Made by a program: the position numbers and the translations under genes. From assembly GCA_000434615.1 (NCBI GenBank), contig FR880819.1:37032-44772 (forward strand): 7,741 nucleotides of DNA. The letters run 5' to 3'. The notes under the pieces are model-generated. The model saw only the letters and a program-made list of their open reading frames with translations. It had not been told where the DNA came from and did not search any database. The stretch comes from Clostridium sp. CAG:510 (GTDB taxonomy: Bacteria > Bacillota > Clostridia > Lachnospirales > Lachnospiraceae). Positions 5,158 through 7,741 of the stretch are shown in pieces. Numbering within the stretch: position 1 is the first letter of the stretch; every line of letters begins with the position of its first letter.

Positions 5158-6549
5158 ATGGAGTTAACAGATATCAGAGATTTATATCGTGACAGAGAAA
5201 GCTTTATTGGCAAAGAAGTAACCGTAGGCGGCTGGATACGCAGCAACCGTGATTCCAAGACATTCGGATTTATCGTCATCAATGACGGTACTTATTTTGA
5301 AACCCTTCAGGTAGTATACAGCGACAAGCTTGCAAACTTTGCAGAGCTGACCAGGTTAAACATTGGCTCCGCAGTTGTGGTAAAGGGTACCATCGTGGCA
5401 ACACCCGATGCTAAGCAGCCTTTTGAAATGCAGGCGGAGGAGGCATTTGTGGAAGGAGAGTCCACTTCCGATTATCCTTTGCAGAAGAAACGTCACAGCT
5501 TTGAATATCTGCGAACCATTCCCCATCTCCGTCCCAGAACCAACACCTTCCAGGCAGTGTTCCGTGTTCGTTCCCTGATTGCTTATGCAATCCACATGTT
5601 CTTCCAGGAGAGAGGCTTTGTCTATGTGCATACACCGCTCATTACCGGAAGCGACTGTGAGGGTGCCGGTGAAATGTTCCAGGTAACCACCATGGATCTG
5701 AACAACATTCCTAAGACGGAGGACGGCGCCGTGGATTACAGCAAGGACTTCTTCGGTAAGCCAACCAATCTGACCGTAAGCGGACAGTTAAACGTAGAAA
5801 CCTATGCGTTTGCATTCAAGAATGTATATACCTTCGGACCTACCTTCCGTGCGGAAAATTCCAACACCACCCGTCATGCGGCTGAGTTCTGGATGATTGA
5901 GCCGGAAATGGCATTTGCAGACCTGACAGACGACATGGTGCTGGCAGAGAGCATGTTAAAGTATGTAATCCGCTATGTACTGGAAAATGCACCTGCGGAA
6001 ATGGCATTCTTCAACCAGTATGTAGATAAGGGACTGATTGAAAGACTGCAGCATGTGGTAAATTCCGATTTCGGTCATGTTACCTACACCGATGCCATCA
6101 AGATTTTGGAAAAACACAATGATGAATTTGAATATAAGGTATTCTGGGGCTGCGATTTACAGACCGAGCATGAAAGATACCTGACCGAAAAGGAATTCAA
6201 GCGCCCGGTATTCGTTACCGATTATCCGAAGGAGATCAAGGCATTCTACATGAAGTTAAACGATGACGGCAAGACTGTTGCCGCTATGGACTGCTTAGTA
6301 CCCGGTATCGGCGAAATTATCGGCGGCAGCCAGAGAGAGGATAAGTTGGAGCTCTTAGAGCAGAGAATGGATGAACTGGGCCTGAAGAAGGAAGATTACG
6401 ATTTCTATCTTGATCTCCGCAGATACGGTTCCGTACGTCATGCCGGCTTTGGTCTGGGCTTTGAAAGATGCGTTATGTATCTGACCGGAATGGGCAACAT
6501 CCGCGACGTTATCCCGTTCCCCAGAACCGTAAACAACTGCGAACTGTAA
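5158..6549 (+). CDS. asnS: Asparagine--tRNA ligase
   Basis: This cytoplasmic class IIb aminoacyl-tRNA synthetase charges tRNA-Asn with asparagine using ATP. The 463 residues match the usual length of bacterial AsnRS. The N-terminal OB-fold that binds the anticodon covers about 20-105 (VTVGGWIRSNRDSKTFGF at its start). The catalytic domain shows motif 1 around 140-161, motif 2 at about 229-250 with FRAENSNTTRH then AEFWMIEPE, the conserved GIGEIIGGSQRE at 383-394, and motif 3 at 431-456 ending in FGLGFERC and IPFPR. The motif 2 wording separates it from AspRS. AGAGGAG (5144-5150) lies 7 bases before the ATG. The 71-base gap after the lipoprotein gene has no terminator, T-box or convincing promoter, so expression may come from upstream. 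Confidence 0.97.
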   Translation: MELTDIRDLYRDRESFIGKEVTVGGWIRSNRDSKTFGFIVINDGTYFETLQVVYSDKLANFAELTRLNIGSAVVVKGTIVATPDAKQPFEMQAEEAFVEGESTSDYPLQKKRHSFEYLRTIPHLRPRTNTFQAVFRVRSLIAYAIHMFFQERGFVYVHTPLITGSDCEGAGEMFQVTTMDLNNIPKTEDGAVDYSKDFFGKPTNLTVSGQLNVETYAFAFKNVYTFGPTFRAENSNTTRHAAEFWMIEPEMAFADLTDDMVLAESMLKYVIRYVLENAPAEMAFFNQYVDKGLIERLQHVVNSDFGHVTYTDAIKILEKHNDEFEYKVFWGCDLQTEHERYLTEKEFKRPVFVTDYPKEIKAFYMKLNDDGKTVAAMDCLVPGIGEIIGGSQREDKLELLEQRMDELGLKKEDYDFYLDLRRYGSVRHAGFGLGFERCVMYLTGMGNIRDVIPFPRTVNNCEL

Positions 6550-6594
6550 TTTCTAAAAGATAAAAAGATTGCCCTGCGGGTGGGAAGGAGACCA

Positions 6595-7741
6595 ATGAAA
6601 AAGACAGCTAAAAGACTTATAAACTGTATATTGGTATGTGCCATACTTTTTGGTACGGTGCTTCCTGCGTATGCTACCTCCATCGGGGAAATCCGGGAGA
6701 ACATCAAAAACCATCAGGGGCAGCTTTCCAATATCAACGACAACATTGCAGGACTTGAAGATGAGCAGGATCTGCTGGAAGAGGAAATCTCCGATCTGGA
6801 TGCGGAGCTCTTAAACACAATGGCAGAAATCGGCGTCCTCGAGGAAAACATCGCCACCAAGGAAGCGGATATTGAAACTACGGAAGCTCTGTATGAAGAA
6901 GCAAAAGAAAAAGAAGAAACGCAGTATGCTGCCATGGTCAGCCAGATTCAGTTCATGTATGAAACCGGCGAGACGGATTACCTGAACACCATTTTTTCCG
7001 CATCTTCCTTCAGTGAAATTCTGAACAATGCCAGCTACATAGAGGCGGTTTATTCTTATGACAAAAAGCTTCTGGATGAGTACGAGGCTTCCCGTGTGGA
7101 AACCAAGGAAATCTGGGACCAGCTTGAGGTTGACAAGGCAGCGCTTTTGGTGGATAAACAGTCCATGGAAGACCAGAAGGCGCAGCTTGACGTTCTGCTT
7201 GCGGAAAAGAAAAAGCAGTCTGCGGACTTTGATACGCAGATTGCCAAAGCAAGGCAGGAAGCCAAGGCTCTGACGGCGAAGATCAAGCAGGAGCAGGCGG
7301 ACTTAAAGAAACTGCAGGATGAGCAGAAAAGAAAGAGTGCGGCAAACGGTACCTACACCGTTAGCACTAATGTGGCGGAGATTATCAACAATGCCAAGGG
7401 AAGTGACTTAGGAAAGCAGATAGCCCGGTACGGTTGCCAGTTTATTGGTAATCCTTACGTTGCGGGCGGCACCAGCCTTACGAAGGGTGCGGATTGTTCC
7501 GGCTTTACCTACCGTATTTACAGTGATTTTAATTATTCTCTTCCCCGCACATCCTATTCCCAGCGGAGCGCAGGTAAGGAAGTTTCCTATGAAAATGCCC
7601 AGCCGGGCGATTTGATCTGCTATGATGGACATGTGGCGCTCTATATCGGCGGCGGCTACATTGTGCACGCCAGCAGCGCAAGAACCGGCATCAAGGTAAG
7701 CAAGGCAACCTACAGAACCAGTTTGTCGGTAAGAAGAATTT
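6595..7741 (+). CDS. Secreted coiled-coil NlpC/P60 peptidoglycan hydrolase (3' end missing)
   Basis: The visible 382 residues start with a signal peptide (basic KKTAKR, hydrophobic core, likely cleavage after AYA at 25-27). A long charged coiled coil of the PcsB/CwlO type follows (about 28-250). After a short linker comes an NlpC/P60 domain (about 268-382). Its catalytic residues are visible: Cys301 in GADCSGF, His346 in GHVALY and His358 in VHAS. Such enzymes usually cut the D-Glu to diamino acid bond of stem peptides. In PcsB and CwlO relatives the coiled coil is controlled by the FtsEX ABC transporter during growth or division; whether that holds here is inference. AAGGAG (6585-6590) precedes the ATG by 4 bases. 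The gene starts 45 bases after asnS with no terminator. The frame is open at the window edge, and the stop should lie shortly beyond it. Confidence 0.93.
   Translation, partial: MKKTAKRLINCILVCAILFGTVLPAYATSIGEIRENIKNHQGQLSNINDNIAGLEDEQDLLEEEISDLDAELLNTMAEIGVLEENIATKEADIETTEALYEEAKEKEETQYAAMVSQIQFMYETGETDYLNTIFSASSFSEILNNASYIEAVYSYDKKLLDEYEASRVETKEIWDQLEVDKAALLVDKQSMEDQKAQLDVLLAEKKKQSADFDTQIAKARQEAKALTAKIKQEQADLKKLQDEQKRKSAANGTYTVSTNVAEIINNAKGSDLGKQIARYGCQFIGNPYVAGGTSLTKGADCSGFTYRIYSDFNYSLPRTSYSQRSAGKEVSYENAQPGDLICYDGHVALYIGGGYIVHASSARTGIKVSKATYRTSLSVRRI

Noticed and set aside
6572..6580. CCC-TGC-GGG mini hairpin between asnS and the NlpC/P60 gene
   Set aside because: A 3-bp stem with no following U-run is not a terminator.
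1..7741. Mobile element, CRISPR array, defence island or novel multi-gene system
   Set aside because: No transposase, integrase, spaced repeats or nuclease/helicase genes are present. The gene content is housekeeping and cell envelope.

Overview
This 7.7 kb window looks like an ordinary chromosomal segment from a Gram-positive anaerobe of the class Clostridia. Lachnospiraceae is the most likely family. The grounds are moderate GC, strong AGGAGG-type ribosome binding sites with some TTG and GTG starts, a monoderm lipoprotein signal, a glutamate racemase followed by a DUF1934 gene, and several housekeeping proteins of clostridial type. No transposase, phage gene, CRISPR array, rRNA or tRNA is visible. 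The taxonomic call rests on recognising families by eye, not on a search.

Positions 1-1646 (+ strand) hold three genes in tight tandem: a small 80-residue hydrophobic protein of unknown function, glutamate racemase (murI) and a DUF1934/YwiB-like protein. The 73 bases before the first gene form a long imperfect inverted repeat that could fold over its ribosome binding site. The unit ends at a strong hairpin terminator that probably works in both directions. It also serves a convergent minus-strand gene (1728-2204) encoding an uncharacterised single-pass membrane protein.

Positions 2205-2388 are a divergent promoter region. One promoter reads left into the membrane-protein gene, the other right into cardiolipin synthase (2389-3861). 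A perfect tandem 8-bp repeat overlaps the -10 box of the leftward promoter.

Positions 3862-7741 (+ strand) hold a lipoprotein that joins an FKBP-type prolyl isomerase domain to a trigger-factor-like helical C-terminus, then asparaginyl-tRNA synthetase (asnS), then a secreted coiled-coil NlpC/P60 peptidoglycan hydrolase cut off by the window end. A good promoter overlapping the end of cls serves the first of these. No convincing terminator separates the three, so read-through is plausible.

Apart from asnS, the recognisable genes serve the cell envelope: D-glutamate supply for peptidoglycan, cardiolipin synthesis, folding of exported proteins and wall cleavage. The points most worth a second look are the structured leader at 2-73, the membrane-anchored trigger-factor derivative, and the conserved-looking but unassigned small membrane proteins.
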